Of a stretch of DNA of 64,000 bases, positions 46,490 to 56,515 are shown piece by piece. The notes beneath the pieces were generated by a model. The model was given only the letters and a program-made list of their open reading frames with translations, ran no database searches and was not told where the DNA came from. Each line of letters opens with the position of its first letter. Position 1 is the stretch's first letter. The position numbers were made by a program, and so were the translations under genes. Source of the stretch: Artemia franciscana. Taxonomy: Eukaryota; Arthropoda; Branchiopoda; Anostraca; Artemiidae. The stretch is taken from NCBI RefSeq assembly GCF_032884065.1, contig NC_088868.1, forward strand, positions 10,664,335 through 10,728,334, given 5' to 3'.

Positions 46490-47258
46490 AAATGTAAATA
46501 TATTTAAACAAAATGGTAAAATGCGGAGAGAGTTCTACGAGGTTTTGGACAGAGTGTTAAATGAGTTTGAAGAGCGTCTTTCTGTCCAGCTGCCAGTGCT
46601 AGAAGCCACACGTTGCCTTAACCCCAAATCAAAGATTTTATGGACTCAGATTTACTTCTTGTAATCGCGACATACTTCGATCAGGCGGGAATCTATACTA
46701 TGCAGCTGAAATGTCAAGCTTTAATAGCTCGTGCATTTGTGTCGCAGCTTCCACAGAAACCGGCAAACGCTTTAGATGTCTTCGAACGCCTCGGAGGATT
46801 GAAAGAAGCTTATTCTGAGCTTCTTAAGGTCGTCAGGGTAGTCCTCACACTCCCGCTCACAACGTGCTCAAATGAACGTTTTTTCTCTGTGTTGACGTTT
46901 GTGAAGGACTACCTCCGGACAACGATGGAAAACGAGCGACTTTCGCATATGCTGCTTATATTCTCTGAGAAAGCTGCAGTGAAGGAGCTCAATTTTGAGA
47001 AGCTTGTCGACGACTTCGCAAAAATGAAGCAAAGGAGATATCCATTGCTGAAGTAACTGTAGGTAAGTTTCTGATTTATACAGTAAATGTTCTATTTTGG
47101 TACTGTTTTTGGTCCCTAAATAAGCTGCAAAATGCGAACCCCAAAGGTAGTACGGTACCTAAAGGCATGTTCGAAAATTTTAAAATTTTTAAGGCTGGAT
47201 GGGGGCCCAAAATCGATTTTTGGCCCCCCCCCTAAGGTTTTCTGAAATGGCGCCACTG
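46490..47258 (+). mobile_element. hAT transposon 3' half with transposase C-terminus
   Basis: The plus strand reads MRREFYEVLDRVLNEFEERL then LEATRCLNPKSK, and after one frame change near 46645, MDSDLLLVIATYF through LPLTTCSNERFFSVLTFVKD and YLRTTMENERLSHMLLIFSE to a stop at 47056. The second part is the hATC dimerisation domain of ZMYM1-like hAT transposases (SNERFFS core). About 200 bases later, after a C-rich block, tgaaatggcgccactg ending at 47258 has the form of a hAT terminal inverted repeat (CAGTGGCGCC inward). No matching left end or catalytic core is present, so it is a deleted copy. Confidence 0.78.
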
Positions 47259-47259
47259 A

Positions 47260-47730
47260 TATATATATGTTTTTAACTATGTAAAACTCGCGAATATACA
47301 ACATTCTTCGCTGTCCCATTGTCTGTCCATATAAATAGATTGTCAGGTTTACCGACTCTTGAACATGCAACATATAATTGTCGATGGGAAAACAATCCGT
47401 ATTCAGATCTATACCGCATTTTTCTAACGATTGCCCTTGAGCTTTGTTGATGGTGATTGCTACTCGAACATTCCCTGTGTCCCCGTCGTCATTTATATAT
47501 CCCCCTGTGCCCCCCCTGGCGTCCCCGTTGTAGTTGTGTCCCTGTGTCCCGGTGTCCCTGTCTGTAATTTCTCTTTGAGTGTCCCGGTCGTCATTTATAT
47601 TCCCTGCGTCCCGGTCGTCATTTGTGTTCTTGTGCCGCGGTCTGTAGTGTCATCTTATAATAACATCATTTACAAAGCCTTATATACTTATAATGACGTC
47701 ACATGCAAACCCACGAACAAACGAACTCGG
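47260..47730 (-). mobile_element. Helitron fragment with helicase C-terminus
   Basis: The minus strand matches the + Helitron at 36420-36740: VAITINKAQGQSLEKCGIDL, then a CFPIDNYMLHVQESVNL/ACSRVGKPDNL region, preceded by several ccgggacac-type spacers (47470-47640). In this copy the stop found in the Helitron at 36208-36730 is a Cys codon (KCGIDL), so it is closer to the ancestral sequence. It is cut on its 3' side by the hAT end at 47258 and on the other side by the Penelope-like element near 47730. Confidence 0.8.
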
Positions 47731-47739
47731 AACGATTTT

Positions 47740-48117
47740 TTGAAAGTTAGTAAGTGTAAAAGTCGTTGTTTTCTTTGCCAAGATCATTTTGTCCCACGGA
47801 CTTCTGTTAAAAGTACATTGTATAATAAAAATTTTGCATGCAAGTTACGTGGTAATGTTAATTGTAGAACAACCAATGTAATTTACCTATTAGAATGTAA
47901 TAAATGCTGCCTACAATATGTGGGGGAAACAACTAATAATATATATAAAAGATTTTCTGGACACAAGACAACAGTTAATAATGAAAAAACTAATAACTAT
48001 CTAGTTCAACATTGTAGTAATGGTAAATGTTCCATATCAGATATAACTGTCACAATTTTAGAAAATTTAGAATTAGAAAATTTAAATAAAGAAGAGAATA
48101 TGATCTTCAAATTATAA
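47740..48117 (+). CDS. GIY-YIG endonuclease region of the Penelope-like element
   Basis: This is the element-specific part of a frame open from 47431 to 48117; the upstream part is Helitron-derived. A Cys cluster (CKSRCFLC) is followed about 40 residues later by NVIYLLECNKCCLQYVGETT and RFSGHK. This is the GIY-YIG fold in its Penelope form, with the first motif as IYLL, a CxxC insert, YVG as the second motif, and the downstream Arg and His. By family it would cut target DNA for target-primed reverse transcription. The frame ends at TAA 48115-48117, which overlaps the ATG of the RT ORF by one base (TAATG). Whether that overlap is natural or marks a break is open. Confidence 0.75.
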   Translation: MKVSKCKSRCFLCQDHFVPRTSVKSTLYNKNFACKLRGNVNCRTTNVIYLLECNKCCLQYVGETTNNIYKRFSGHKTTVNNEKTNNYLVQHCSNGKCSISDITVTILENLELENLNKEENMIFKL

Positions 48118-49691
48118 TGAATAAAGGGGCAAATTTCCGTCTTTCTCATCATCTGAAACCATCGAGTGTTCTTGATGGCTTGGAAAATGATTTTGATTTA
48201 TTTATTGATAAGTGGTGTAAGAAAGAGAATAAAAATAAAGAGAGTTTTCAAAGTTGGAAGAATTTAATTATTAGTAGAGTAAGAAATAAAATATATTCTA
48301 ACTTAAAAAATAGTAACACTAAATCATTATTTTATAATGCGAAGATTAAACAAGCAATTGCTAATCTAAAGAATGAATTTGTAATTGTGCCAGTGGATAA
48401 AGCTAATAATAATTTTGCCATAATTTGTCAGAAGCTGTATTGTGATATCTTAAAAAGGGAGTTAGGCACAACTAATGTTTATGAAAAGGTAAATATAGAG
48501 GATGAGAATTTAATTGAAAAGACTGAAGAAATACTTTTTAAAAATTTTAATATTAAAATAAATGACAATGATAAAAAGTTCCCTTTCCTATATTGGACTG
48601 TAAAATTTCATAAGAATCCCCCTAAACCACGGTTTATTGCTGGAGCAGCTAAATGTCCAACCCGCATTGCTGCTACTGACCTCTCTTTAATTTTAAAGGA
48701 AATTGTAAATAAACTTAAAACCTATTGTTCTGGTATTAAAAAATTTTCGAATTTTAATCCATATTGGAGTGTTAATAATTCACTGCAGGTGATAGATTCT
48801 TTAACAATGGTTTCAGCTAAAAGAATTGAGTCTTTCGATTTTGCGACAATGTATACTAATTTATCACTCAATTTAGTGTTAGATAATTTAAAAACTGTTA
48901 TAAAGAAATCTTTCCTCTTATCTAGTAAAAGGTTCTTAAAAATAGACAGTTATAATAAAAAAGCCATATGGACAAACTGCTTTAATACTACAGTTAACTT
49001 GAGATGTTACAGCTTGGATATGATTTTTGAGTTATTGGAATTTGTTTTATACAATACTTATATAAGATTTGGGGGTGATTTGTACAAGCAAATTATGGGA
49101 ATTCCCATGGGGGGGAATGCCAGCCCATTTATAGCTGACTTGTTTTTAAGTCAACTAGAATATAAATATATGATGGATAAGAATAATCCAATTAATTTAA
49201 AACATGCTTTGTCAAATAATAAAAGATATTTAGATGATATTTTGGTCTTAAATTGTAAGGATTTCATTGATATTTCTAAAAATATATATCCATCAGAGCT
49301 TATTCTTGAGCCTAGTCATGGCGCTGGTCATGAAGATCATTTCTTAGATTTAAATATTAATATTTGTGATAATAATAAATTAAGTTTTAAAATGTATAAT
49401 AAAACGGATGATTTTGATTTTGAAGTGATTAGTTTCCCATTCCCTGAAAGTAATATACACTCAAATATCACATATTCAGCGTTTTTCTCACAGTTACTTC
49501 GTTATGCAAGGATTTGTAGTAATTATATTGATTTTAAAAATAGATGTAAAATCTTAAGCCAAAAATTGATATCAAGAGGTTTTTCTGCAAATAAATTAAC
49601 TTGGCAATTTAAAAAATTTAGTTTTCATTATAACGAACTTTTAAATAAATATCAAAAGAATTATCTAGAAATACTTAAAGAAATTTTTTGA
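48117..49691 (+). CDS. Penelope-type reverse transcriptase
   Basis: An uninterrupted 524-residue ORF from ATG to TGA. RT motifs are clear: KNEFVIVPVDKANNNFAII (N-terminal motif), LYWTVKFHKNPPKPRFI, motif A ESFDFATMYTNLS (catalytic Asp), motif B GIPMGGNASPFIADLFL, motif C RYLDDILVL (catalytic DD), then EDHFLDLNI and a C-terminal basic region with SRGFSANKLTWQF. The FDFATMYTNL and YLDD forms are typical of Penelope-like elements, the retroelements closest to telomerase RT. No GIY-YIG follows it, consistent with the endonuclease lying upstream. Asn- and Lys-rich codon use reflects the AT-rich element. Confidence 0.88.
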   Translation: MNKGANFRLSHHLKPSSVLDGLENDFDLFIDKWCKKENKNKESFQSWKNLIISRVRNKIYSNLKNSNTKSLFYNAKIKQAIANLKNEFVIVPVDKANNNFAIICQKLYCDILKRELGTTNVYEKVNIEDENLIEKTEEILFKNFNIKINDNDKKFPFLYWTVKFHKNPPKPRFIAGAAKCPTRIAATDLSLILKEIVNKLKTYCSGIKKFSNFNPYWSVNNSLQVIDSLTMVSAKRIESFDFATMYTNLSLNLVLDNLKTVIKKSFLLSSKRFLKIDSYNKKAIWTNCFNTTVNLRCYSLDMIFELLEFVLYNTYIRFGGDLYKQIMGIPMGGNASPFIADLFLSQLEYKYMMDKNNPINLKHALSNNKRYLDDILVLNCKDFIDISKNIYPSELILEPSHGAGHEDHFLDLNINICDNNKLSFKMYNKTDDFDFEVISFPFPESNIHSNITYSAFFSQLLRYARICSNYIDFKNRCKILSQKLISRGFSANKLTWQFKKFSFHYNELLNKYQKNYLEILKEIF

Positions 49692-50343
49692 CTAATTTCG
49701 GAGGTTCGAGAAATGTTGTCACAGCGCCATTTATTTTGAATTGTGTTTCTATTTGAGCGGAATTTTTAAAAAATTAGCCACATGGTAAAGATGAATTATA
49801 TAATTGTTTAGTTCATTCAGGTTTTTTGCAATGTGTTAATATTTGTGATTTGGTAAAATTTTTAATATTTAGTTTACCTATTGTTGCTAAAGGGAGGGAT
49901 ATATTAACAGGATAAGCTTGTTTTGGTTTTACTTGGTTGTTTTACATTTGCTGTTTTTTTTTCATAGACATGTATTTTGGGGGTGATACCTGACGCGGGG
50001 ATGCCATGGATATTCTGTGGTAGCCACAACACTGTGCTGGGTAGGGAATTTAGAGTGGCGAAACCCTATATAGGCCAGTGTATTCTCCTGATGAGCCCTT
50101 ATGTTGGGTGTTGCCTCTGAATTATTTGTCTATATTATTTTTTCTATGGTTTGGTAAATGACGACTTATACTTATTGACGACATGACTGCCTGTCCATGG
50201 ATTATTCTTTATGGTTGATTGTGTGTGGCTATGCTGTTTGACCTATGTGATTGTATGGATGAGTAGGGTTAAGGCCTCATTCAAGTGCTGGTCTATATTA
50301 ATCACTAATTTAGGAAAACAGTCTTCCTTTTCTCCTTCTGTCT

Positions 50344-50345
<2 letters not shown>
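49692..50345 (+). other. 3' non-coding region of the Penelope-like element
   Basis: No ORF. A GC-richer block at 49980-50110 (tgatacctgacgcggggatg, agtggcgaaaccctatatag, ctcctgatgagcccttatg) stands out from its AT-rich surroundings and looks structured. It contains GAAAC and CTGATGAG words as in hammerhead ribozymes but in permuted order; see the rejected list. Confidence 0.5.

Positions 50346-50438
<93 letters not shown>
50346..50438. repeat. Poly(T) run of 93
   Basis: 93 consecutive T on the plus strand, the longest homopolymer in the window. The long poly-Phe or poly-Lys open frames over it are artefacts. Confidence 0.9.
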
Positions 50439-50439
<1 letters not shown>

Positions 50440-50474
50440 TGTTTGTGCTGTAGCATTGGTGATTTCTCTTTTCA

Positions 50475-51455
50475 TGATACAACTTATTTTTATATATATA
50501 GATATAGTTTCTTTTTTAGTTTTTTCTTTTCTTAGTTTTTTTCCTTTTTTAGTTTTCTTCTTTATATTTCAGATGTCATATGCAAACCCTCAAACATACA
50601 AAAAAACAAACATGCTTTAATTTTTTTTTCTTTTTTTTGTTCATTCTAACATTGACACTTGGAAAAATCTTTACGTGCCAAGCATGTTAAAGCTCAACAA
50701 TTTATAAAAAACCTCAAAATTTTGGGTATCTGTTTTAAGGTTTTCGAATTACTTTAATCTATTGTCAAAATATATTGAAATATCTGTGCAATTCCCAGTT
50801 TTATATATATATATATAGATATGTTTTCTCTTCTTTTTTAATTTTTTCTTTTTTAGTTTTTGCTTTTTTTTTAGTTTTTAACCTTTTTTATTTTTTTTTT
50901 ATTTTTTTCTTTTTTTTAGTTTTTTCTTTTTTTTAGTTTTTTTACTTTTTTCAGTTTTCTTTTTCTTCTTTATTTTTCAGACGTCATATGCAAACCCTCA
51001 ACACAAAAATACATACAACTTATTTTTATATATATAGAAGATTGTGTAACAGACATACAACTTATATATAGAAGATAGTGTAACAGACATACAACTTATT
51101 TTTATATAGATAGAAGATAGATATGTTTTCTCTTCCTTTTTATTTTTTTCTTTTTTAGTTTTTTCTTCTTTTTTTTAGGTTTTTTCTTTTTAGGTTTTTC
51201 CTTTTTTATTTTTTTTTTATTTTTTAGTTTTTTTCTTTCTTTTTTAGTTTTTTTCTAGTCTTTTACTTTTTTTTCTATTTTCAGTTTTCTTTTTCTTCTT
51301 TATTTTTCAGACGTCATATGCAAACCCTCAACACAAAAATACATACAACTTATTTTTATATATATATATAGAAGATATAATCTGGCGTAACAGACATAAC
51401 AGACATACATAGTGTAACAGACATACAACTTATTTTTATATATATAGATATATAT
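50475..51455 (-). repeat. Tandem run of Helitron 5' ends
   Basis: The reverse complement of the Helitron start (acaacttatttttatatata on the plus strand) occurs near 50480-50502, 51017-51037, 51088-51112, 51350-51371 and 51425-51450. Between them are T-rich tttttagttttt tracts, the complement of the A-rich Helitron interior, and the phrase cagacgtcatatgcaaaccc (about 50978, 51308; variant at 50570 and near 47690). At least two units of roughly 330-540 bases are nested, all in minus orientation. Confidence 0.75.
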
Positions 51456-51985
51456 ATATTAACAAACCAAACGAAATAGCCGATAAAGAAAATATGATGG
51501 AAAAAGCAAAATACATTCTCACAAGATTTTACAAGAAGAAAAGCTCCCACTAATTGAAAAAAAAAATGATTTTTCGCCCTTTCCGAAGACAAGGGTGCTA
51601 CGGCGAAAAATCCGTTTTCACATACTATCTGGATCAATGGCTTAAACTATGATGCAAAGAATTCTTCAGTAAAAAATGCAAGGATCCTCTTATAAATAAA
51701 TTAAATTTTTAAGTGCTCTGTTTAAGAAAAATGATTTTTTCATAAAAAGAATTCAGTAATGAAAATAAAAGAGTCAATTTAAGCCTAAGACTAGCAGAAA
51801 TATGGTCAAATAGTAATTCAAGCGCACAACAAACACGAATCACCTTAGTTACTTTACTCCCATCTCACAGGGTTGGCTGATTTGGGGTTTCTCACTCTAA
51901 TGGCATTATTACATATTTTTGGTGTGCCTCCCTGTTTGTAGCCGTCCTCAGCACTAGTCGTCCCTTTGGGCGAGAGGCATTTATT
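51456..51985. other. No feature recognised
   Basis: AT-rich sequence between the Helitron run and the next LINE. The open frame on the minus strand has no known domain. Confidence 0.4.
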
Positions 51986-51989
51986 CTTC

Positions 51990-52820
51990 CTTCAAAGGCT
52001 ATTTTTTTGCAGTTGGGCTGGGGACATGCGCTGAATGTGTCCTAACCATCGAAGCTGCTGTAGTTGGATGGTCTGCTTGATAGTAATTTAAGGAAAACAG
52101 TAGCCGTTCGTTTGATACTCGGTCAAGGTAAGTGATGCCGTTGAGTTTCCGGGGCGAATTAGTTTCAAATTCCAGCAGTCGGTGCTTGTTATTGGCTCTT
52201 AGAATCCATGTCTCTGCTCCGTATGTTGCAATTGGGATCACTAAGGCACAGGAAACTCGCATCTTTAGTTTTAAGAGCAGGTATAATTTTTTCCAAATAG
52301 AGCGTAGTGACTTGAAGCGTGCAGAGGAGAGCCTAGCGTCGTTTGATGTCTTTTTAGGAGTCATTTGTAGATGTCAGTACACTTCCAAGGTAAACAAATT
52401 GGTCAACCCATTCGATTTCCATGCCCCGAATAATGACTTTGATGTGGTGGGTATGACCAGTCTTGACGTGTCTTGATACTTTAATCACCTTGGTCTTGCT
52501 GATGTTTATCTTCATTCCACAGGAATTAGCTGCGTCGTCGATAGTGTTTGCTCTGGCTTGGATCTCCTCTATTTTTCCATTCGGACGATTAATATCATCA
52601 TCACATGCAAGTAGGTTGAAGACTTCACGTGTTATTATAGACAAGTGCCAGCACACTGTTTAGGAATTGGCAGAAAAGAGTGGGTGAGAGGAGGCATTCT
52701 TGGAGAACACCTGTAGAGGTAGAAAACTGTTCAGTAGGCCCTTCACTAGTCTGCACCCTGCTTCTCGCCTTCTCATACATACTCCCAATAATATCAAAGA
52801 GAATTATGTAGTGCGCCAAA
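51990..52820 (-). pseudogene. LINE reverse-transcriptase fragment (I/RTE-like)
   Basis: Minus-strand pieces in order: MYEKARSRVQTSEGPTEQF and STGVLQECLLSPTLFCQFLN (motif B, 52700-52780), LLACDDDINRPNGKIEEIQA (after a damaged motif C, about 52560-52620), SCGMKINISKTKVIKVSRHV, WVDQFVYLGSVLTST (about 52370), then RVSCALVIPIATYGAETWIL and YLDRVSNERLL (51999-52260). These are the RT core and connection region of an endonuclease-RT LINE. There are frame changes near 52640 and 52360, and both element ends are missing. Confidence 0.85.
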
Positions 52821-53344
52821 ATATGCCAAATTTTTAGATTATGCCATTGGCATCTTAATTTTGGATTTTGCCATTGGTGCTTTAGCCTGAGTGGAAGATC
52901 TATGGGAAAATCTTATAAGCTAGCCTATCACCCGCAAAGGGAAGGGGCTAGTCTCATGCTAAAACCTCAAGAATGAAAATTGGTTCAATGGGTGAAAAAA
53001 AATGACATTTTCCCGTGAAGATTTAAAAACAATAACACTTAGTCCGACGATAAAAAATACGACACGTCTGGTTGATTACACATAAATTTATTACATATAA
53101 AACGGTGACCAATCGGTTGAAGATAAAATGACTTGACATAATTATAGGGTATTTTCACTGTCATACACTCATCATAATCATAGGATTGAAGTCACACGCT
53201 AAGGAATCAGGGAAAAAATAATTAAACGCTACTATTATTTTAATTTGTCATTGAAAAAAAACCATAGAACGAATTTTCATTTTTTTTTTTTCTGCCATTT
53301 AACGAAATATCATCGTTTAGTCCGTTACTTGACAAACTGATTAT
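52821..53344. other. No feature recognised
   Basis: No gene or known repeat could be supported in this AT-rich stretch. Confidence 0.4.
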
Positions 53345-54600
53345 TTTTCTGCTTTCTCTGAGTAGTAGTAAAAATAGTAGCAGGCAAATCTGTGTCTTTT
53401 GATTAGTTCAACATTCCTTACAAGAAGCACGGTAAGTTTCAACCTCATACTCCAACCTGTTCTAAAGATATTGCTGATACAGTCTTTTGACAACTTGCAT
53501 GCACACAGTGTCTTTTGATCTAGTTCAACGTTTCCCTCAATATTCCTTGAAATTTACATCGTCCTACCCTTAGCCTTAGTTGTAGATGCAGTGACAGAAG
53601 TAGTAGTAGGAGTATTACTACCAGTTCTAGTAATAGGCTACTGAGAGCAGTAGGTGTATTATTGCTGGTAGTAGTATGTTGTCTTTTGGACAGTTGAACA
53701 TCTTCCTCATAAAGCCCTGGAAGTTTCAACTCAATGCTATAATTCGTTACTATATTCCCAATATGCTCTTTCTATAACCTGTAAGACAATAGTGTGTTTT
53801 AGTTTTGATCGATTTGTCCCACACGTTCGAAAATTTTCCATCTGAACACTCTTAGTTACAATAAAAATAGTTATTTGAATAGCAGTAGGTGTAGTAGTAG
53901 TAGTGATGGTAGTAGTATTTGTAGTAGCGAACATATAGTATCTTTTGGTCAATTGATCTTTCCCCAAAACATCCCTAGAAAGTTCCAACGTAATTTCCTA
54001 AGCCATTTTTGAAAAATACCCTTTTGACAACCCTCGAAAGTTAGTTCTAATTTAGTTTACTTTCTCCTCTATTTTCTCTTAAGTATTCATCTTCATACCC
54101 TTAGTAGCAATACTATCATTATAGTAGTGGTAGTAGTAGTAACAATAATAGCAGTAGCATTATGTACATATTGCCTTTTGGTCAGTTTAGCCTTCCCCTA
54201 ATCATTCCGTGGAAGTTTCAGCTAGATATGGTTAGCCGTTTCTAAAATATTAGTTATAAACGCTTGTGAAAATCTGTACACATCTAGTATGTTTTGATTT
54301 AGTTCAACTTTCCATTCAACATTTCCTCAAATCTTCGCTTCAATGTCCTTAACCTTAGCAACAGTTGCTATAGAAGCAGTGGTGTGCAAATATTGCCTTT
54401 TTGGTCAACTTACCATCCCCATCATCAGTTCCAGAAAATTCCAACTTAATACCCTTAGTCGTTCTTGAATTACACCCTGTTGACAACCCGGGTGTACTTA
54501 ACAGTTTTGGTTTAGTTTAACACTTCCCTTAATATTCTCTAAAAGCTTCACCTGAGATGTCCTTGGTCTCTTTTTTGACTCTTTCCCAATTACAAACAAT
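53345..54600. repeat. Degenerate tandem array with embedded GTA/TAG triplet tracts
   Basis: A unit of roughly 220-270 bases recurs about five times. Each contains gtcttttgatc(t)agttcaac-like words (near 53394, 53510, 53690, 54170, 54290, 54510), an acccttag phrase, a cttttgacaac phrase and then a tract of agtagtagtag triplets (53585-53660, 53880-53930, 54110-54160, 54358-54385). Copies are strongly diverged. Short minus-strand frames rich in Thr or Leu derive from the triplets. Confidence 0.7.
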
Positions 54601-55605
54601 GGGCGAATTCAATAACTTACTTCCCTTGCCCGGGGGCTGTGGGGGGTTGACATCCCCAGAGACATAGTTTAAGGACCTTTCAACTAGGATGAACAAAATT
54701 GTTATGTAAAAATTTTAAATCTTTAGATAAAAAAGTTTAAAGATTTAACTAGATTACAACACATAGAAGACATTTAAAACGTGGGTTTGAATTATAGGCA
54801 ATAAAACATTAACTCATCCCTATTTCTTTTCAAAAATGTGTTTTAATACAGTATCAACTTTGGCAAAATCTAAAAAATTTAATAATCAAAATTTCACTTT
54901 TCATAACAATGTAGCATATGTTTCCACTTTTGAAGTTCGATATATTTTGGTTAAATTACAGAATTCCCATTTTATAAGAAAAAGTCTACGTTTCTCTTTG
55001 TACTCCCACCATATCTATTTATTAGCTCTTCGTTATTATTGTGTTGCGAGAGTAACACTTTGGTTTTGTCGTGTTTTTTTTTCAAGCACCCCGATTTCAG
55101 CTTATTCCTAGAAAGTGTTAAGGGTCTAACCTCTGCAGTTTTTACGGAAAGTGTGAACCTATTGATGAATATGACTTTGTAGCAAAGCTCTTGCCTAGGC
55201 CCAAAAGAATGGTTTTTGTTTGTCCTTGAGCCAGAGCCTATAGTGTGAAGTGACTTGGAGATGTATAGCCTATGTGAGAGAGATCTATCTGAAGTTATGC
55301 AGTGAAGTTTTCGTTTTCATCAAACCATGTTTCTACTTTCGAGTTGAAGACTCCGTTCTAGCAGGCAGGCACCAGTTTCAAATTGAAAATGGACTAAAAT
55401 CTATAAGTGTTAAATGTATGCGGCAGTTACCCGGCCCCACAGCCAATATATTTTGTTTGAGTCATAAATAGAAAAAAAATTACAGAAACAAAAAAGTGGG
55501 GACCGAAAGTGCTGCCATCTATTGTTTCTACCAATTTCTTTTCCGGTTTCAGCTGAGTCTATCCTTCGGTTTTTCGCACTTGGGATAGCGGTAGAGAAAT
55601 GGTAT
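54601..55605. other. No gene recognised
   Basis: Bases 54655-54710 resemble the gttgaaaggctgaac repeat block seen near 45050. Two small plus-strand frames (54836-55111 and 55250-55471) have no recognisable domain and I do not support them as genes. Confidence 0.4.
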
Positions 55606-55609
55606 CAGA

Positions 55610-56225
55610 TGTAGCTCTGAAACTTTAAAAGTTCTCTCATTACTAAAGAAATTAGAGTTTATCCTTTGTTCCTTTCTAAGTGATGACGTTAGAAACTTGG
55701 CTTACGGCAAACAAGTCAACTTTTGAACTAAGATAGACAGATTTTTCTTTTTCGATGGCAGTCGATAGCTCTTGATGAGCTGATCAAATTATCTGGCACT
55801 CATTTTTTGGTAGAAAAATTCCTTCATGAAATATACCAGTTTGAAAGTTTAAAGGGGTTGGCAACTTCGAAAGTAGGGTACACACTGAAACCAAAATTAG
55901 GCTAATACAGAAATAATATCAAACATGCCTCTTAAACTTCAAAATTTCTCCGATTGCTAAAGAAATTAGAGTTTATCCTTTGCTCATTTCTAAGTGATGA
56001 CGTTAGAAACTTGACCTACAGCAAAAAAGTCAACTTTTGAAAGAAGACAGTTAAATTTTTTTTCTTAAGGCAGTCTATCGCTCTTGATGAGCTGATCTAA
56101 GTATCTATTATCCATTTTTCGGTGGAAAAATTCCTTCACGAGACATACCAGTTTGAAAGTTTTAAAGGGGTTGACAACTTCAGTAGTGAGGTACACACTG
56201 AAACCAAAAATGGGCCGATACCAAT
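55610..56225. repeat. 314-bp tandem duplication
   Basis: Two copies, about 55610-55910 and 55925-56225, share ctaaagaaattagagtttat, tgatgacgttagaaacttg, cttgatgagctgatc and gtacacactgaaaccaaaa. The same words are offset by about 314 bases. They differ at scattered positions, so the duplication is not recent. Confidence 0.85.
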
Positions 56226-56234
56226 TGTGAGACA

Positions 56235-56515
56235 TATAGGGGAGTTTTAAGCAATAGTCAGCTGTCAGCTCATAATCATCTTCCGCAGAAAGGGGTTTGT
56301 AACTTCTACTAGTCGGTGTTCCTATTATTTGTTTCAGGTGTATTTGATGGTAAGACCCATCTGGTTCTAGCGGTAAGACATGCAGGGGACTTGTAAGTAA
56401 TAATCGACTGTTAGGTTACAATAATCTTTAGCAATGAGCGGTTTGCAACTTTTGCTAGTTGCAATGAGGGCCTTGCAACTTTTGCGAGTTCGTGTACCTA
56501 GTATTTATTTTAAGA
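56235..56515. repeat. Imperfect tandem duplication of about 150 bp
   Basis: Two related blocks, about 56235-56345 and 56385-56510, share the pattern catataggggag/catgcaggggactt, a taagtaataatcgactgt-like phrase and ggtttgcaacttttgctagt. It directly follows the 314-bp duplication. Confidence 0.55.

Larger units (their letters stand above)
47730..50470 (+). mobile_element. Penelope-like element, GIY-YIG upstream of RT (Naiad-type order)
   Basis: Two adjoining ORFs encode a GIY-YIG endonuclease region followed by a Penelope-type reverse transcriptase, then a non-coding 3' region of about 650-780 bases that includes a long T run. Canonical Penelope elements carry GIY-YIG at the C-terminus; the permuted N-terminal order is the diagnostic feature of the Naiad/Chlamys clades. 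It appears to be inserted in a minus-strand Helitron. The open frame has no Met codon ahead of the endonuclease motif, so its 5' part may be missing. Long ORFs without internal stops suggest it is young. Confidence 0.8.

Noticed and set aside
49980-50130. Hammerhead-like words (GAAAC near 50060, CTGATGAG near 50088) in the Penelope-like 3' region
   Set aside because: Hammerhead ribozymes are known in Penelope-like elements, and a 3-bp GCC/GGC stem II is possible in permuted order. However, I cannot place a cleavage triplet or a credible stem I and stem III. A covariance-model search would decide it.
50211-50482. Long open frames over the T run (poly-Phe / poly-Lys)
   Set aside because: Translation of a homopolymer, not a gene.
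54836-55471. Two small plus-strand frames
   Set aside because: No domain, no clear splice signals in phase, and composition typical of AT-rich background.
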